Source: Fulvia fulva
Taxonomy: Eukaryota > Ascomycota > Dothideomycetes > Mycosphaerellales > Mycosphaerellaceae
Assembly (NCBI RefSeq): GCF_020509005.1
Contig: NC_063012.1
Location: 1,674,001-1,738,000, forward strand
Reading direction: 5' to 3'
Length of the DNA stretch: 64,000 nucleotides
Shown piece by piece: positions 1-12,300 of this stretch (its first letter is position 1; each line of letters starts with the position of its first letter). Below the pieces are notes generated by a model. It was given only the letters and a program-made list of their open reading frames with translations. It did no database searches and was not told the DNA's origin. The position numbers and the translations under genes are program-made.

Positions 1-2122
1 CGGAAGTCTGGAAGCGATGTATAGTCAAAGATGCCTCTCGCCAGCGTCTCATCAACGATGCTGCCAAAGCATCAGGGTCGCCAAGATCGGGGTTGCGCTG
101 TACGAGGGCATTGGTAATGTCAGCGTAGAGCTCAGCCTCCTTCTCGACCACCTCAGGTACTGGATCGTAGAAGCCAGGAATCTTGACTTCACCTCCTTTG
201 CCCGTCAACGTCCCCAGCAGCAGTACCAAGTCCTTCAACGACTCATCCAACTGCGCACTCCCGTCAACACCACTGTGCAAATCGGGATGGTTACTCTCAA
301 TCTGGACAGTTGCATGTATGACACCTCGTAGGCCATACGTCAGGCACGGAATGCGATCATCCAGCCAATAGCTGTTAGCCAACAATATCCAGTCGACATG
401 ACCAATCTTGTGCTTGCTCGCCCTTACGGCTTTCTCAAAGCCACGCGATCCACACTCTTCTTCGCCTTCAATCAAAAAGATGATGTCCGAATTCAGGGCC
501 TGTTCACTGGCAAGCTCTGCACACGCGAAGATGGCGGCCATGATAGGTCCCTTGTTGTCAGATGTACCTCTGCCGTATAGGTAGCCGTCGATACCCTCCA
601 TCTGAAAAGGGTCATTGAGCCACTTGCCGTTAGCATTAGTGGCTGCAACAACATCATAATGTCCATAGAAGAGAATCTTCTTGCGTTTCGCGGCAGTGGC
701 TGGATTGCCACGGAACTTCGCCATGATGATGGGATTCGCCGGGTCTTCTGCAGGCAACATTTCCGTGGTTGCTCCAAAGTTCTTGAAGACGGAGCGAAGG
801 AAAGATGCACCTCGACGACAATCCGCCTTGTGCTTGGGATCCGAGGACACCGTCCGGAAGGATACGAATCGTCCAAGCGACTCGACCAGCTGTTCGTTAC
901 TGGTCTTGCTCCCCATGTATGGTGCGCTGATGCAGTCGCTGACATCCCAAATGGCCAGACTGTTGTCGTTTGATCCGGTCGCATATATCGGGCGATCTTT
1001 GTGCCATGAAAATGCTGAAGTGAGCACGCGACCATCGTGTGCTTTGAGTCTGTTCTTCAACTGATACTGTCGATCGAACTTCCTGACGTAACCTGTGACT
1101 GCGGCTGTGAATAGGAATCCTCCACCAAAACAGATCGTCAGCACATCGTCCCTGTGCGCCTTGATATTCCGCAGAAGCTGCCGTGTCTCGAGATCCCACA
1201 CATCTACCTCTCCTCCACTTCTGCCACAGTAGATGAATGTACCCTCCATGGCTAGCGATAGAATGGCATGACCTTCTTCCCGGCCGTCGTCTAGTCCATA
1301 GAGCTCCCCGATCGCTCCTGTCTCCTGGTCCAACTGCCACAGCTTGATGACTCCATCTCCTCCACCCGTCACCAACACCTCCTGGCCGAGATGTTCTGGC
1401 ACACCCTCTTTCGCCAGTAACATGCAGTATACATATCCATAATGCGCAAAGTGTCTGACATTCTCCTTCGCAATCTCTATCTTCTCTCCTCCCGTAGCGT
1501 GACGTGGTGTAACCTCTGATCCTGGTGGCCGGGGGGTCGTCACACCTCCAGGTCCCTTCGAGTCGAAGAAGCGGTTCGGTGCAGGCGGGAGCTCTTTGCT
1601 CCCTGGCCGGGTGATCCTGCTCCACTGGATGGAGGTGTTCTGTGCGCCTAGGTAGGCGGTCCGGAGAGCTGAGGAGTAGGCAATGCAGAAGACATCACCG
1701 ACGTCGAAGGACGATTTCAGCCGACAGGTCCTCTTCAGCGTCCGAGCGTTCCAGACATTCACAATGCGATCACCCGCACTGGAGAACAGCAACGACTGAT
1801 CATGTGACAGACACAGTCCCAGCACACTCCCCTTGTGGCCATCAATAACGGCTTTTCGCTCGTACGTGCTCAAGCTGTAAACGAGGATCTCTCCCGCCTG
1901 GGTACCGGCGAAGATGTGGTCGTCGGAGATTCCTATGGCGAGGACGGAGCTCGTATGGCGCAGACGTTGGGCGAGAGTGGGCAGGGCATTGGTAGCATCG
2001 CCGTGGTCTTGGCTGGGCTGTCTGCTCAAAGCGCTGAGACTTGGGCGGGTATCATCTGTCTCTGAGGATTCTGCGTTGGGCGTGGGCGTCAGCGCTTGTC
2101 GGTGAATCGCAAGCGCCGACAT
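1..2122 (-). CDS. DUG2: Dug2-type WD40 / M20 metallopeptidase, 3' end cut by window
   Basis: One uninterrupted frame runs from the ATG at 2122 to the left edge (about 707 residues). The N-terminal half reads as WD40 repeats (for example SSVLAIGISDDHIFAGTQAG near residues 55-75). The C-terminal half is an M20 zinc peptidase: the metal His lies in FYGHYDVVAA, the bridging Asp in GRGTSDNKGP, the catalytic Glu in LIEGEEECGSRG, and the dimerisation-domain signature NHPDLHSGVDG follows. This WD40+M20 order is that of yeast Dug2 (878 aa), which with the amidotransferase Dug3 degrades glutathione in the cytosol. The start is chosen because it is the first ATG of the frame. The missing part is the last ~150-200 residues. 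Product call is firm; activity is inferred from the family. Confidence 0.9.
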   Translation of the reverse strand, partial: MSALAIHRQALTPTPNAESSETDDTRPSLSALSRQPSQDHGDATNALPTLAQRLRHTSSVLAIGISDDHIFAGTQAGEILVYSLSTYERKAVIDGHKGSVLGLCLSHDQSLLFSSAGDRIVNVWNARTLKRTCRLKSSFDVGDVFCIAYSSALRTAYLGAQNTSIQWSRITRPGSKELPPAPNRFFDSKGPGGVTTPRPPGSEVTPRHATGGEKIEIAKENVRHFAHYGYVYCMLLAKEGVPEHLGQEVLVTGGGDGVIKLWQLDQETGAIGELYGLDDGREEGHAILSLAMEGTFIYCGRSGGEVDVWDLETRQLLRNIKAHRDDVLTICFGGGFLFTAAVTGYVRKFDRQYQLKNRLKAHDGRVLTSAFSWHKDRPIYATGSNDNSLAIWDVSDCISAPYMGSKTSNEQLVESLGRFVSFRTVSSDPKHKADCRRGASFLRSVFKNFGATTEMLPAEDPANPIIMAKFRGNPATAAKRKKILFYGHYDVVAATNANGKWLNDPFQMEGIDGYLYGRGTSDNKGPIMAAIFACAELASEQALNSDIIFLIEGEEECGSRGFEKAVRASKHKIGHVDWILLANSYWLDDRIPCLTYGLRGVIHATVQIESNHPDLHSGVDGSAQLDESLKDLVLLLGTLTGKGGEVKIPGFYDPVPEVVEKEAELYADITNALVQRNPDLGDPDALAASLMRRWREASLTIHRFQTS

Positions 2123-2814
2123 TGCTGGAGCACGTGGATATCATCGTTCCAGAAGGAGGAAGAAGAGGAAGTGCGTGCGTGCGGTGATAAGATAGTGTGC
2201 TTGAAAGGGAGAGGGTGTGTATGATTCGCGCGTGTCACCAAGAACAGCACGCTGCACGGCCCGAGCGGTCGGTGTTGGCATGGCATAGAACGAATACATG
2301 TAACTTCAATTGTGGACACACCTTCTGCTGCATTGCTTGACCAAGTCGACAGGTCGACGCTTCTCTCCCACACTTCACTGCAGTCGCTGCGGCCAGCAAA
2401 CGACATGGCCTGGATCTGAGCATAACAAAGGACGTGTCGAGAATCGACCACCCGGCAACACGTTATATCAGTGATCACATTTGGCTCGAGCACGCAACTG
2501 AGCACAGAGTGCCACTACTCCTGATGACGCGACTGGCACCCGACAGCCTACAGCCTATGCCCGACGCCAGAACCGGGAGCAATTTGCTTCGAACTGGCGG
2601 TCAGCATTTGCAAGACTGACCAGCGGTGGACGCGTGCACAGATGAAGGCGTCCAAGCAGACATGTGCTTACCGTTCCACACCTAAGCCTGGCCACGTTTG
2701 ACACACCGCCCATACCTGACGCCATCATGTCTGGCATCTACTGGCTGCATGAACCTGCTCTCACAAAGCTGTTACATCTCCATTTGCACCATCATATCTC
2801 ATCACACAATCACT
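2123..2814. other. Intergenic, 5' of DUG2 and 3' of msrB
   Basis: About 690 bases with no reading frame I can support. It should hold the DUG2 promoter (next to 2122) and the 3' end of the Met-sulfoxide reductase gene. No repeat or RNA gene seen. Confidence 0.5.
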
Positions 2815-3506
2815 CTACTCCTTCACCGGATCATCCTTATCAAAGTTCAAGCTCACACTGTTAACACAGTGCCTCTCATCCGTCGGCGTAGCATACCCCT
2901 CTCCCTTAAACACATGTCCCAAATGTCCTCCACAATTCGAGCAAACAATCTCCGTCCTCTCCATCCCAAACGTCTTATCCGTATGCCTCGTCACCGCGCC
3001 CGGCACCGCATCGAAGAAAGCCGGCCATCCACACCCGCTCTTGAACTTGTGGTTTGCTTTGTACAGTGGTGCTTCGCAGCCAGCGCAGGTGTAGACGCCG
3101 GCATCGGGCATGTGCTTGTCGTATTTGCCGGTGAAGGGTGCTTCCGTGCCCTTCTCGCGAAGGATGCGGAATTGCTCTATGGTGACGGGACGTGTCAGTC
3201 GTGTGTGTTTGTGCTGGAAGACGCGGAGGCTGGACCTTGATGGCAGGACTAGGGTGGAGGATGTGCAGACGTACCTTTGTTCAACTGCGCTTGCCATTCG
3301 CTATCGCTCTTCTGCACGGGGTGGGTCATTTTGCGTGTGTCGGCTGTTGAGAACAGTGCTCCGATGAAAGGTATGGGCATAGAAGCTCGCAATGCGGTGC
3401 CTGTTCGTCCAAGACTGGAGTTGAATGGGCTTGACGGAGTTCGCAAGGTCGTGTTACTGAAGGTGTAAAGCGTTCGGACGAAGGTTTGGATTGAGGGGAA
3501 GCGCAT
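2815..3506 (-). CDS. msrB: Peptide-methionine (R)-S-oxide reductase, mitochondrial
   Basis: Two exons, 3506-3275 and 3176-2815, joined across a 98-nt intron (donor gtacgt, branch ctgac, acceptor catag), give 197 residues. Exon 1 encodes a basic, Ser/Thr-rich leader (FVRTLYTFSNTTLRTP) that looks like a mitochondrial presequence, then SEWQAQLNK; exon 2 continues with EQFRILREKGTEAPFTGKYD, the typical MsrB start. Two CxxC zinc motifs (CAGC, CSNC) and the catalytic Cys in RHCVNSVSL are present, so the enzyme should be active. It reduces methionine-R-sulfoxide in proteins using thioredoxin, like yeast Mxr2. Reading exon 2 upstream without splicing gives an unrelated leader, which supports the intron. 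Confidence 0.92.
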
Positions 3507-3727
3507 GGAGGGATGCGAGTGTTATACAGCTGACGAGGTATTTGGAGCAATATGTATCTATCTTTACAACGCTGCTTTGGAATCAGAACATTGCCGCCAC
3601 CACTGAAAGAGCTACAGAAGATACGTCATCGATGTATGCTTAACTTGCAGACCGGCGGGCGTTCGCCGTACCGCTTCGAGCCAAGACTGCAGGTGGCGGA
3701 AGCAGAGGCCAGAGATACAGCAATTCA

Positions 3728-5746
3728 TCAAGTGTCCAGAGTGATGCGCGAGGCTTCAGGTGCGAAGGCTGCTGCAAGGATTGTTCGGGCCAACATTGTC
3801 TTCATGTACACCACTCGCTCGTGATCCCAGATGAGAGCTTTAACGTCTTTGTCTGCCTTGTCGACGCCGAGAAGGAGGACTCGTTCTTTTGGTGTGATAT
3901 CATGTCCACTGATGGGCTTCGTTAGCATAGCCTTCGGATCATAATATGTCTCTATGTACTCACGTCGTGGCAGATCCGCTCTCAACAGATGTAGCGCCCA
4001 CTTTCTTCGCGAACTGAACTATTTCGTCCCAGTCCGCGCCAAAACTGGTCTTCGGTGCGCTGGTGAAGAAAAGAATCCTTCCTGCGAACAGTGAACTCCT
4101 GTCTGTGGCGATGAAGTCTTCGTGGATGTAGTCTCCGATATCAAGTACAGCATCTGCTTTCTTGGAAGCAGAGAGCCAATCCGCAGTCACCAGTGGCTTG
4201 TTGGCGATAACGGACCTAAGAACCTGTTCGAACATGAAATGCGTCAGCTATGCCTAGGATCCACGTGTCAATACCTCCAGCAACTCTTACTGAGTACAGA
4301 CTGAGGCGCGCCATTGTGACCCACCTTAGCTGTCGTCATCAAGCGAGCGCGAGGCACAACGCAAATATAGTCCATTTTGCGGTTCGAGAGGCTTCGAATG
4401 ATTTCGACCTTGCACCGCTTGAGGAATGTAGTCTGTGGTCTTATTGGTGTTTAACCACTGAAGAGCACCTTTGTTGGTCGATCTTGCTTCGTAGGAGTAG
4501 AGATCGTGTTGCTTGCCGGCGCTGTCTTTCGAGGTTTTAGGGGCGCTACCACAATTTCATCTTCCGTACTATCAGCGTCGGTGATGTCGTTGGAAGGCAC
4601 CACAGCTGTATCCTCGTCGGGAAGGGCGGCTTTTGGTAGCCAACCCTTCCTCTTTTTGACCGGCTGGTCATCCTCAACATCGTATACGTCAGGCCTGGTA
4701 GCCGTTTTGCGCTTCATTCCATGCCTGGGGTTGATTTCTGGGCCACCACGGAGACTTCCGGCCTCGCCATCCCTCATGCTAGGGGTGTGAGACGCGTCCC
4801 GGGTCTTGCTCTTACCATATGTCTTCAGGCTACTGCTCGGTGTCGCCATCGCGAGGAGCATCCGATCCTGTGTTCTGGCGGCAGTGTCATCGTCTGACTT
4901 GCGTGGTGCTTGTTCCTGAGACTGTTGCTTCTTCTGCAGCGGACTGTTCGATGGAGATTCGGGCTCGGACTCGACACCCGTGTCCGGCTCGATAGTACCG
5001 CTCTCTGCTGTTCTACTGTTGACGCCAGCCGTGTCTGGGGTGGGCAAAGCTGGAGCTGGAGGTGGCGCAGGCATGTCGAGATCATCCTCATCGACGTCGG
5101 TCTCACTATCTTCGACAAGAGGCTGACTCAATGGTTGGGTAGCGATGGTCTCGTATGAAGTATTCACGGCCTGGACCTGGTCTGCACCGAAGGCTGCCAT
5201 CGAGGATGATTCTGATGGCGTCTGAGACTGAGTGTCCTTGTCAGGAGTCTGGTTAGATATCAGTGAGTGGCTTATGCAATTAGAAAGGATCCGACCAACT
5301 ATGTCGAGTGGCGTCCTTTGCATGTGGATGGCGAGCTTCAAGCCGTAAGCGTTATACGAAATTGTGTCACCACTGCGGAGGTGCGCGAAGTGTCTGGCAC
5401 TGGCGGTACTCGCAGGAAGAGGGTGGTGGTACTGATCGCAGTCGAGATTGTCGTGACCAGGTGCGAGCTCAACGGTTGTGTCCGGTTCAAAGGTCTCGAA
5501 AACCAACACAGGACCGCCCGCTTCGCGCAAATATTAGTAGGCAAATAGTGAACGCATGCAGGGCGCAGACTTACAGATTCGACCGATGACCGCCAGACCC
5601 GAGTTAGCGTCTTTTGTTGAACACAAAGTGATGGTGCCTCGCATGTAGATTATTTCACTTGTTTCGGAAGCGGACGAGGCGAGAGGGAGATCGAGAAGGT
5701 CAGACCGGATTGACATGCAGCGTAATGTCGTCTCCCACGCAGTCAT
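3728..5746 (-). CDS. Tandem-BRCT protein with internal in-frame stop
   Basis: Exons by splice signals: 5746-5575, 5520 to about 4469, then a continuation to 4325, 4223-3964, and 3908-3728. Introns are 5574-5521 (gtaagt), 4324-4224 (gtgggt) and 3963-3909 (gtgagt). The C-terminal ~200 residues are BRCT-like: KVLFSG, then TTFLKRCKVE, VIANKPLVTADWLSASKKA (strand-helix with the BRCT Trp) and a second repeat from LFAGRILFFTS. The N-terminal ~130 residues end in LRSGDTISYNAYG, reminiscent of an FHA domain, but the FHA GR..SR.H core is not clear. The middle is long, acidic and Ser/Pro-rich. After KVLFSG the frame meets TAA (4453-4451) and continues in the same frame to TTFLKRC. Either a weak 51-nt intron (4468-4418) removes it or the gene is broken. 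A DNA-damage role is inferred from the BRCT domains only. Confidence 0.62.
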
Positions 5747-6886
5747 ATCTGCCAGTCGGGGAATGACCGTCACACATGCACGGTGTCTGTCGAGCAGCGG
5801 GAAAGATGAGGTGAAGTGAAGTCAAGCACAGAAGTGCTCTTGCAACACAGCGCGTCGCGCTGCAGGCAGCATTGTCATCGTGAAGGAAGGCACGACACTA
5901 TCTTCATGTTCACCTGTCGGCAACGCGTCGACAACATCCATGCAGTTCCAGTCCACAGCACTCCAGGCTATGCGGAGTTGCAGTCGCAGTATGTGTCGAT
6001 TAGTCGCTGGACAGTCGACATCTGGAAAGCCGACCCTGCCACCAGATGCAGTCCCTGATGCCTCGCTAAATGCAGCGCACGCCATCGCATCCGCCACAGC
6101 CATAACAAGCGATGCAGCTCAGCGTGTTGTCGACTGTCAGATTGCACGTCTCGACCAGCGCGACGGACGGTGCTCGAAGGCGAAGCGCAGCTGCCGTTGG
6201 GGTATCAGATCGAACCCCTGCACGAACGGGTGGTCCAAGCGCTTGGTATTGTTCTTCCTTCAGCTGGTAAGACAAGCAGCAACGACATCGAACCTCGACT
6301 TCAGGTTATCGCCAATAATAGCACTTCCATAGCCATGTAGTGGACGCTTCGTCGTGGTGCCGTTGAAACACTGCATCTCGCATCGTGAGTCTTGCGCTGG
6401 ATCCAGTTGACCAGGATTCGCCCATCAGCTGTTTTGGGCAAAAGCGCTGAAAGAAGTTGCACGCACTTCCCACGCCCACTTTCACCGTCGCCAACTTCTC
6501 GTGCTTCCATCACTTCGCCCTCACCAACAATACTTCACGTCTCCTATTCTTCTCCCGGTGGCTTCGGCGACCTCCTCCACCACCACTCACGCCTTGGTAT
6601 TGTTGGGTGCCCCTGTCGAACAATACCACACCCGCGTGTCCAAGCGTCATTGTCGCTGGTCCTCTGCAAGAAGCTCGTCTGTTCCATCACCACGACACTT
6701 CCTGTCTTCATTTGCTTCATGCACCTTCGACCGCCTTCTTCGACCTGAGACAGACCATATCACTTCTCGCTCGCTCCTGCTTTATCCTCCTCTTTCAGCA
6801 AAGGACTCTCACCATCGGCAGACTGCAACAAGCAACAACAACAAAACGGCAGCAATCAAGCTCAGTATCAGGGAGCGCTGCCCGCG
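5747..6886. other. Divergent promoter region and pyrimidine-rich leader of STE2
   Basis: 1.1 kb between the BRCT gene and STE2. The first part (to about 6450) shows nothing I can support. From about 6460 to 6886 the plus strand is strongly C/T-rich with several short CT runs, as is common just upstream of highly or constitutively transcribed fungal starts; this is probably the STE2 5' leader and promoter. Confidence 0.4.
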
Positions 6887-8141
6887 ATGGATACCACCCC
6901 AAACAACACCCTCTTCGACCCCTACGACCAAGTCATCACCCTCATCAACCCAGATGGCGTGTCAGGCACCAAAGTCAGCATCGCCACCATTTTCATGCTC
7001 CAAGAAGTCGTCCTTGAAACGGCTGCGGTTTACGGTGTGCACCTCGGAATCACCACGGTGCTGATCCTTCTGCTAGCACTTCTCACGAAAGCCGACAAGC
7101 GCCGCAGCGTTGTCTTCGCCCTCAACATGGCTGCACTCATGGGCTTCTGGATCCGCTCTATCTTGCTGCTCGTCAGCGCTGGTGGTCCACTCTTCAACTA
7201 CTACACTTGGTGCCTTGGACTCTACTACGACGTCGGCAACGCCTTCGATATATCTATCGCAGGCGAGATCATCTCCTTGTTGACCCTCGCAGCCGTTGAG
7301 CTGTCCCTCCTCTTCCAGGTTCGCATCGTTTGCTGCACACTCCAGCGACGCTACCGCCTCTGCATTGCCGTTGGCTCCGTCGCGGTGGTCTTCATCGTCG
7401 TGGCAGCGCGGATTGGCTTGGCAGTGTTGAACATCATGTGGTCCATGACTGCGCAAGGAATCTCAGAGCACCACGTCGCTCAGCTCAACAAAGCCCAGAT
7501 GGTCAGCCTCATTTGCACCCTCTTCAGCATCTTCGCTTTCAGCACGGCCTTCTGCGCCAAGCTCGGCCACGCCATCTACCAGCGACGCAAGATGGGCATG
7601 AAGCAGTTCGGTCCCATGCAAATAATTTTTGTGATGGGATGTCAGACCTTGCTCATTCCAGGTATGTTCTGTTCGCGCTTCGTCGATTACACAAAAACTG
7701 TCCGCTAACATGTTTCGACCAGGACTTTTCGGCATCATCTCCTTTTTCTACCTCCGCCACTCGCAGATTTACTCCATGATGCCACTCTTGGTCGCCGTCT
7801 TCCTTCCACTGTCAGCAATCTGGGCTTCGACGAACACAAACAAGAACATCAACATCGCCGCGCCGTATCAGTGGCGCAACCAGAACCTTCGCAAGTCGAT
7901 CACTGCACACAGCAGCAATAACAACTACTCGAACGAGAAGGGACATTTGACTTCAAACAGCACTGTAGACGGCACTCTCGTCGACGACCGCGCTGAAAGC
8001 TTCTCCGGCGCAAGTCCGAGCTCTAAGAAGGCGGGCATGGGCCACCAGGCTACACTCAGTCGTGACAGCATCGATCTCGAGCTGCAGAAAGGCGACCAGA
8101 GGATCTACGTCGACCGCACGTATAATGTCAGGTCGGAGTAG
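6887..8141 (+). CDS. STE2: Ste2-type alpha-factor pheromone receptor (class D GPCR)
   Basis: Exons 6887-7661 and 7723-8141 flank a 61-nt intron (gtatgt ... gctaac ... cag) and encode 397 residues. The N-terminus FDPYDQVITLINPDGVSG is the conserved ligand-facing segment of fungal Ste2/PreB receptors, and seven hydrophobic segments follow. The sixth, around QIIFVMGCQTLLIPGLFG, carries the conserved QxLxxP motif and is interrupted by the intron at the Gly codon. The C-terminal tail is hydrophilic, Ser-rich and suited to phosphorylation. The receptor binds the peptide pheromone at the plasma membrane and signals through the heterotrimeric G protein to the mating MAPK pathway. Lengths and topology are normal, so it looks functional. 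Confidence 0.93.
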
Positions 8142-8631
8142 GGCTCAAATCGTGGCTGAAAAGGCTGGTATGCTGAGTGGAGCGTGAGCTGGATAACAGG
8201 GAGCAGGATATCTCGGCGTGGTGCAGCAGTGCGACTTGCTTTCGATGGTAATGGGATCTGTTGGTGCGGGTTTCTCGCACTATCACTCGCGTCTATCGCG
8301 AGGCATGAGCGATGTTCTTCGGGCGTAATTGAGCGTAGCGGATAGCTCATATGGCTGGTAAAGAAGCCAAACGAGAACGGCGTAGCAGATAAGCTTCGTA
8401 TCAAGCAGCCTTGCTGCTTGTGATGGTTCTCCCTGCTCCAGTTCAGATCGTCCGGCCATATCTTCTGAACATCGACTCGTTGGCACTTCCAAGGAACCGC
8501 CCCAGCTCCATGTCGTTCGTCGTCCGTTGCGCCAAATATGCTCTCATCATCCCGTTGAGCGATCCGCAGACCATCATCATGACATCCCTCATCATGTATT
8601 GTATACCCATTATCCAGCTCCCACCCCAGCC
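8142..8631. other. Convergent intergenic region
   Basis: About 490 bases between the 3' ends of STE2 and the FAM32A homologue. It holds their 3' untranslated regions; no further gene or repeat seen. Confidence 0.4.
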
Positions 8632-9127
8632 TTAACCAGGTCCAATACGAGGCATATCATTGTGCTCCGAAAGAGTCGAGAGGTACTTATTCAGCTGTTC
8701 CACGCGCTCCTTATGGGTCTTGACTCCTTCCTTCTGCAGGCGTTCATCGAGCTGTATTGCACATCGTCAGTCAGGGTACAGCATCACACTGCAAAAAGAT
8801 AGGACATAGGATATAGATATTACACACCCTCTTCTTCCGCCTCTCTTCGAATCTGCGTTGCGCTTCGGTCTTGCCGTACTCTTTCACGTCCGCGCCTGGC
8901 AATCCGCTGGTTGCTTTTCCTGAGTCTTCCTCTTCTTCTTCGGCTAGGGCTTTTTGTAATGCGGTTTGCGCGGAGTTCGTGTTGTTTGGATTCGTATCTT
9001 GCTTGGAGGTATGCTCTTCTGGGTCTTCTTTCTTGGCCTTCTTTTTCTTCTTTTTCTTGTCGACGCCGCCGGCACCTTTCAATTTGAGGCCTCCGCCGAC
9101 TGTGTTGCTGTAGTCGGATGAAGGCAT
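8632..9127 (-). CDS. FAM32A-like nuclear protein
   Basis: Exons 9127-8828 and 8751-8632 are joined over a 76-nt intron and encode 139 residues. The start MPSSDYSNTVGGGLKLKG, the following Lys-rich run (KKKKKKKAKK), and the C-terminal block with RRFEERRKKR, KTHKERVEQLNKYL and the final EHNDMPRIGPG match the FAM32A family along its whole length. In animals FAM32A is a spliceosome component that helps exon ligation; a similar nuclear role here is inference. The middle (residues ~35-75) is acidic and variable. The intron falls exactly between KKR and LDERL of the conserved helix. Confidence 0.88.
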
Positions 9128-9325
9128 GATTTGGAGGGAGTAGCACAGGTCGTGTGCGAGCGAGTAAGAAGTGAGGCGGCTGAGAAGTAGCGAATGGAGG
9201 TTGCAGGCCACGCGTGATCACGTGAGTCAGCTCTGGAGCCAGCACGACTGGGAAGGAGTCACTCACTATTCACGACTGAAGAACGCTCTCGCTTACGTAG
9301 TGTGAAAGCAATCTAACTACATACT

Positions 9326-12300
9326 CTACCAAACTAACCTGCTGGTTCTGTATGGCACCACAGTAACATTACCAACAAGCCCATACTCTTGCTCCTTCGG
9401 CTCCGGCCCCAACCATAATGTTCCACTCGACCTGATATCCTTCCACATCGTCCTCAGCACATTGCTAAGAGTCGTACTCACCACAATCTCGACCTTATTG
9501 GACCCCTGCTGTAAGTAGTCCCTAATATCTGCCCGAGCATTTGTAGGGTCCAAAGGAGGGAGCTGGTTCCCGTTGACCCATGCTCTTGCAGTGTTGATGA
9601 TAGGACCGAGCTCGAGCATGGCGCCGTCCGCAGTGCCGTTGACTGGCGGCCAAGTGAAAGTACTTGTGTAGAAGCCGCGGCCTGATGTGTTGCGTAGTGA
9701 GTCGGAGATGGCATTCCAGGGTTCGAGAGATGTGATGTTGTAGGTGGAGTTGGATAACGCTGCTTTGGTCTGATCTGCTTCGAGATTGACTGGCGGGTTC
9801 CAAGCTTCTACGACGAGTGACCAGTTGGCAAGAGTTAGAGGTGCTGCAGGAACCGGCAACTTGACTGTAGTTCCATTGGCGAGCAGGACCGGCTGTGTCG
9901 CGTTGCCTGCCTTGACAGTAATGCTCCCAGCATCTGAAGAAGCACCGAAGACTTCCTCTGGGAAAGCGACCGCATGCTTCGAAGCCTGTTGGGAATGATC
10001 GAACCCGATGACTGTGCTCTGATTTCCTGCCAGCGACAGGCTGATCGTTGTGCTTGTCTGGCTCTGTTGATATGCAAGTATCGGCTCGACTTCGCCAGTC
10101 CACGCATTGTAGTATGAAGGTGTCCCTGTCTCCTCGAAGGTGATAGATCCAGTCGAACTACCTTCGCCAAACTCGCTGTCCCACGCATCATTGTACACAT
10201 AGACGTACGTGGTTGAGGTATTCTGGTCCTCTCTCCAGTAGGTATACCAAGTACGATCAGAAGCCACTGTTGTGCGTGGCGTTATACCCAAGCCCTGAAG
10301 AGACGCTGCGAGGTTCTCGTAAGGCACAACGTGCACATTCCCAAGCGTTACGATGTCTGCAAGAGCCGTTCTGACGAAGTCCGTACCAGAGCTGTTGAAG
10401 TACGTCAAATCCTGTGGGATGCCGCCAGAGAAGATGATTGGCAAGCCAGCGTACGCATATTCGACCAAATACTGTACCCCAGGAACTGTGAGTGTGTCAT
10501 TCGCTCGGAGCACAAGCGCTTTGAATGCTTGTCGCTCAGGTGCAAGTGTCCCGTTGACTACAACAGCTTCTCGACGTGCAAAATTGTCTGGGCTTAGATA
10601 CTCGTAGGTGAAGCCGGTCTCCTGTAAATCGTCGGGCAGGTACTGCGAATCCGGCTCGTAGAATTCTTCCTTCTTCAGGTAAAATGCCAGGTCTCGTTTG
10701 GGCACGCCTGACTGCGCTATGTACTGTACCCTAGCAGTCCAGTTCATGAAATCGTCATAGTACTCCCAGCTTGGCTGGCGGGGGCCATGCATGGCTGAGA
10801 ATCGGTAGCTGAAGGTCGAAAAGCCTGGCCATGTGGTATTCGGGTAGCTTCCGGTGTAGGGATAGCCGTGATAGACGAACTGGTTGATTGAACCTGCGAT
10901 GCTACGCTTTGTGTCCCAGATGAGCTCAGGTAATGTCTGCTCGTAGACCTCTTCGCGCTGCGCGCCAAGCTCCGAGCTGATGATGCGCTTCCCAGCGAGG
11001 TTCGCAGGACCTGAGAATTGGCGGTAGGCGTCAATGATATGGTTGAAACCAAGTGACTCGCACTCTGGTGCATTGACGGCATCGATATTGGACAACATAT
11101 CCATGGGAAGATTGTAGACCACTTGAGCAGAGAACTGTGAGTCCAGTGTTGAGGCAGACCAATCTCGCAAAGCCTCCAGGTAAACCCTGTTCAACTCCGT
11201 CAGTGTTTGCCGATAGTCGCTTACGTGGCTCTCCCCAGCATCGCCCTCGTCCGTATAATAGTGATCCGGTGAAGCAAGCGGACCGTTGTGCTCGGTATTG
11301 TAGGAATAGATCAGCGGAAGATACTTCCGAAGATCGTAACCTCTGCTCTTGGAAAAAGCATCGAGAAGCCCTGGTGTGTACCAAACGAGCACACCGGCGC
11401 CGATCTCCATACTGTCTTCCCAAGCGTAGTTACCAACATCCTTGAATAGCTGCTTCGTCTCAGCACTGAGTAAGTGGGTTTCCCAGAAATTGGTGATGAG
11501 CTTGGCACCTTTTGCGCTGAAGTGGTCCACGACCCATGAACCATTTTGGACAAAGCTTTCCACCGGCGACTGTGAGACGGTCGTGTTCAGGGCGAGTGGA
11601 CTCTGTTGCTCTAGGTAGCTCGACTGTGCCTCGTAGTATGCGAAGACTTGGTACTCCACACCATCCGTGCTAGCAGGGAACGTCAACTTCAGGTGCCCGT
11701 CAGAGGCCACCTGATCTGTAACGTCTTCCAGTGATGCAGTAGACAAGATGTTACTGGAGCCGTTGTAGTAGATAGGCCCTCTCCAGCCAGGCGAGGCAGA
11801 ATAATTCGCGAATTCCGTCGACATAACAAGACCGGTAGATGCGGACACGAATCTGCCTGCTCCCCAGCCAGGGATGATGTCGTCAAAGGTGCCGCCCACG
11901 GGAACAGAAACGTTGAAGGGAATCAAATCCCACATGATTCCGTCATCGCCAACGTCAGCAGGCACTCCAGCACCTTGGTTGGGACCTGTGAAAGGACAAT
12001 GATCAGTTGTGCTCAAGCTGTTGCATGACCGATGGTAGTAATCACCTAGAGCGAAGTCCATAATCATGCCCAAGCTTTTCGTTGCCTGCAGTGCGGCATT
12101 TGTGAGGTTTACCCAGGCCTCTGTACCCCAACCATACCGGATCCAGTCAACAGGGACTGGGCCTCCCTCGGCCACGAACTGATGCGAAAGTTAGATCATA
12201 TAGGCATTGCTCCATGGCAGTCCATCAAGAAAACTTACAGAAGGGTAATTGCCATAAAGGTAGTAGCCTAGCAGTTCGAGGCCGCCCATGCCCACATCTT

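Noticed and set aside
897..1625. Minus-strand 242-codon ORF inside DUG2
   Set aside because: Out-of-frame shadow; the correct DUG2 frame shows WD40 and M20 motifs without interruption.
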